From NCBI RefSeq assembly GCF_019802125.1, contig NZ_JAHVHT010000005.1:124001-188000 (forward strand): a DNA stretch of 64,000 nt, read 5' to 3'. Of the stretch, positions 63,096-64,000 are shown in pieces; position 1 is the stretch's first letter; every line of letters starts with the position of its first letter. The DNA comes from Tateyamaria omphalii. GTDB taxonomy: Bacteria; Pseudomonadota; Alphaproteobacteria; Rhodobacterales; Rhodobacteraceae. A program made the position numbers and the translations under genes. Under the pieces are notes generated by a model. It was given only the letters and a program-made list of their open reading frames with translations, was not told where the DNA came from and made no database searches.

Positions 63096-64000
63096 GCCGC
63101 GCCATCCTGACGCTGAACACCGGTTCGTCCTCTCTGAAATTCGGCCTTTATCGCAATGGCCCGGAACCCGAGATGCTGCTCACCGGGCAGGTCGACGGGG
63201 TAGGGGGCAACGCTCGGCTGGAATTGGAGCGAGACGGCGCCGAGACCGCCCGGAAAGTCGACGCCCCGACCCACGCTGTTGCGCTGGAGCAGGTCATCTC
63301 CGCCCTGCGTCCGCACATGGCAGGTCTGACCATCTCCGGCGTCGGGCACCGTGTCGTTCATGGCGGTCCGAAGTTCGCGGAGCCGATGGTTCTGACGCCC
63401 GACGTGCTGATGGCCCTCGCGGAGTTCTCGCCCCTTGCGCCGCTGCACCAGCCGCATAACCTGGCGGGGGTCGAGGCGGCACGGGTGGCCTTTCCCGAGG
63501 CGGTACAGGTGGGGTGTTTTGATACGGCCTTTCACCGGGGGCATCCGTGGGTCAACGACACCTTCGCGCTGCCGCGGAATTTCTATGATGAGGGGGTGCG
63601 CCGGTATGGGTTTCACGGGCTGAGTTACGACTACATCACTGGCGTGATTGCGACCGAGGATCCCGGGCTGCACCGGAAGCGAATGGTCATTGCGCACCTT
63701 GGAAACGGCGCGTCGATGTGTGCTGTGCGCGAGGGGAAGAGCGTTGGCTCGACCATGGGCTTCTCGGCCTTGGATGGGCTGCCGATGGGGACGCGGTGCG
63801 GGCAGATTGATCCCGGAGTTGTGCTGTATCTGATCGAGCAGCGGGGGATGGACCCCAGCGATGTTTTGGCGATGCTGTATCGGGAAAGCGGGCTTTTGGG
63901 GCTGTCTGGGCTGACCAGTGACATGCGGAGTTTGCTGGGCTCGGATGCGCCCGAGGCGGGGCAGGCGATTGACTATTATGTGTTCCGGGCGCGGCGGGAG
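63092..64000 (+). CDS. ackA: Acetate/propionate kinase, 3' end outside the window
   Basis: The 303 residues visible have no stop before the window edge. ILTLNTGSSSLKF at 4-16 is the acetate-kinase opening; also seen are GHRVVHGG, PLHQPHNLAGV, FDTAFH, RYGFHGLSYDYI, HLGNGASMCAV and the nucleotide loop DGLPMGTRCGQIDPG. It makes ATP from acyl phosphate supplied by the fused phosphotransacetylase, whose gene it overlaps (ATGA). A full protein is about 390-400 residues, so roughly 90 are missing. Confidence 0.96.
   Translation, partial: MSRAILTLNTGSSSLKFGLYRNGPEPEMLLTGQVDGVGGNARLELERDGAETARKVDAPTHAVALEQVISALRPHMAGLTISGVGHRVVHGGPKFAEPMVLTPDVLMALAEFSPLAPLHQPHNLAGVEAARVAFPEAVQVGCFDTAFHRGHPWVNDTFALPRNFYDEGVRRYGFHGLSYDYITGVIATEDPGLHRKRMVIAHLGNGASMCAVREGKSVGSTMGFSALDGLPMGTRCGQIDPGVVLYLIEQRGMDPSDVLAMLYRESGLLGLSGLTSDMRSLLGSDAPEAGQAIDYYVFRARRE

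Overview
The window is GC-rich, densely packed and looks like an alphaproteobacterium of the Rhodobacterales (Roseobacter-type) group. The clues are an RPA-type plasmid initiator with iterons, a FixJ/LuxR-type two-component pair, a tripartite tricarboxylate transporter, polyhydroxyalkanoate genes and an FNR/FnrL-type TTGA-N6-TCAA box. No tRNA, rRNA, CRISPR array or insertion sequence was recognised. About 52 protein genes are supported, one of them broken and two cut by the window edges.

Layout. 1-539: end of a sugar-isomerase (SIS) gene. 557-3590 (minus): an arylsulfotransferase-like propeller protein, a PAPS-type sulfotransferase and an 85-residue membrane protein, coupled by start/stop overlaps. 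3874-8699 (minus): a DUF4185 lipoprotein, a DUF2723 GT-C membrane protein and an AsmA-like protein. 9118-14766 (plus): HAD-UbiA fusion, GtrA, DprE1-like, DprE2-like and a GT-C glycosyltransferase. This matches in order the mycobacterial block that makes and uses decaprenylphosphoryl-arabinose. 14779-16410 (minus): an OpgG/MdoG glucan protein. Together 557-16410 looks like a periplasmic or surface glycan region. 16411-17424 holds no convincing gene.

17425-20679: AraC regulator, Tat-exported aldo/keto reductase and an alpha/beta hydrolase broken by a perfect 25-bp tandem duplication. 20987-29352 (plus): a sugar-acid operon with a TctCBA-type transporter, an enolase-superfamily dehydratase, an L-2-keto-3-deoxyarabonate dehydratase homologue, a GntR/FCD regulator, a PdxA homologue and an alpha-ketoglutaric semialdehyde dehydrogenase. 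The likely route is L-pentonate (for example L-lyxonate or L-arabinonate) to 2-oxoglutarate. A TTTTGG/CCAAAA dyad in front is the likely operator. 29511-32466 (minus): a response regulator and Cache/PAS histidine kinase. 32896-39052 (minus): a peptide/nickel-type ABC importer with its LysR regulator. 39161-41672 (plus): a YtcJ-type amidohydrolase with a COG0523 metallochaperone GTPase.

41680-55051 (minus) is one uninterrupted run of twelve genes. Two amino-acid exchangers come first, then arginine deiminase, ornithine carbamoyltransferase, carbamate kinase, and then a V/A-type ATPase (B, D, I, K, E, DUF2764, A). An FNR-type box lies about 83 bp before the first start codon. The simplest reading is anaerobic arginine fermentation whose ATP can drive, or be balanced by, a rotary ion pump encoded in the same transcript. 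55217-56323 is a porin.

56525-64000 (plus): an AraC-type regulator; repA flanked by 17-bp iterons with an AT-rich origin-like stretch behind it; then phaC, fabI, a MaoC-phosphotransacetylase fusion and the start of ackA. The replicon module suggests that the window lies on a plasmid or chromid, or carries an integrated one; the window alone cannot decide.
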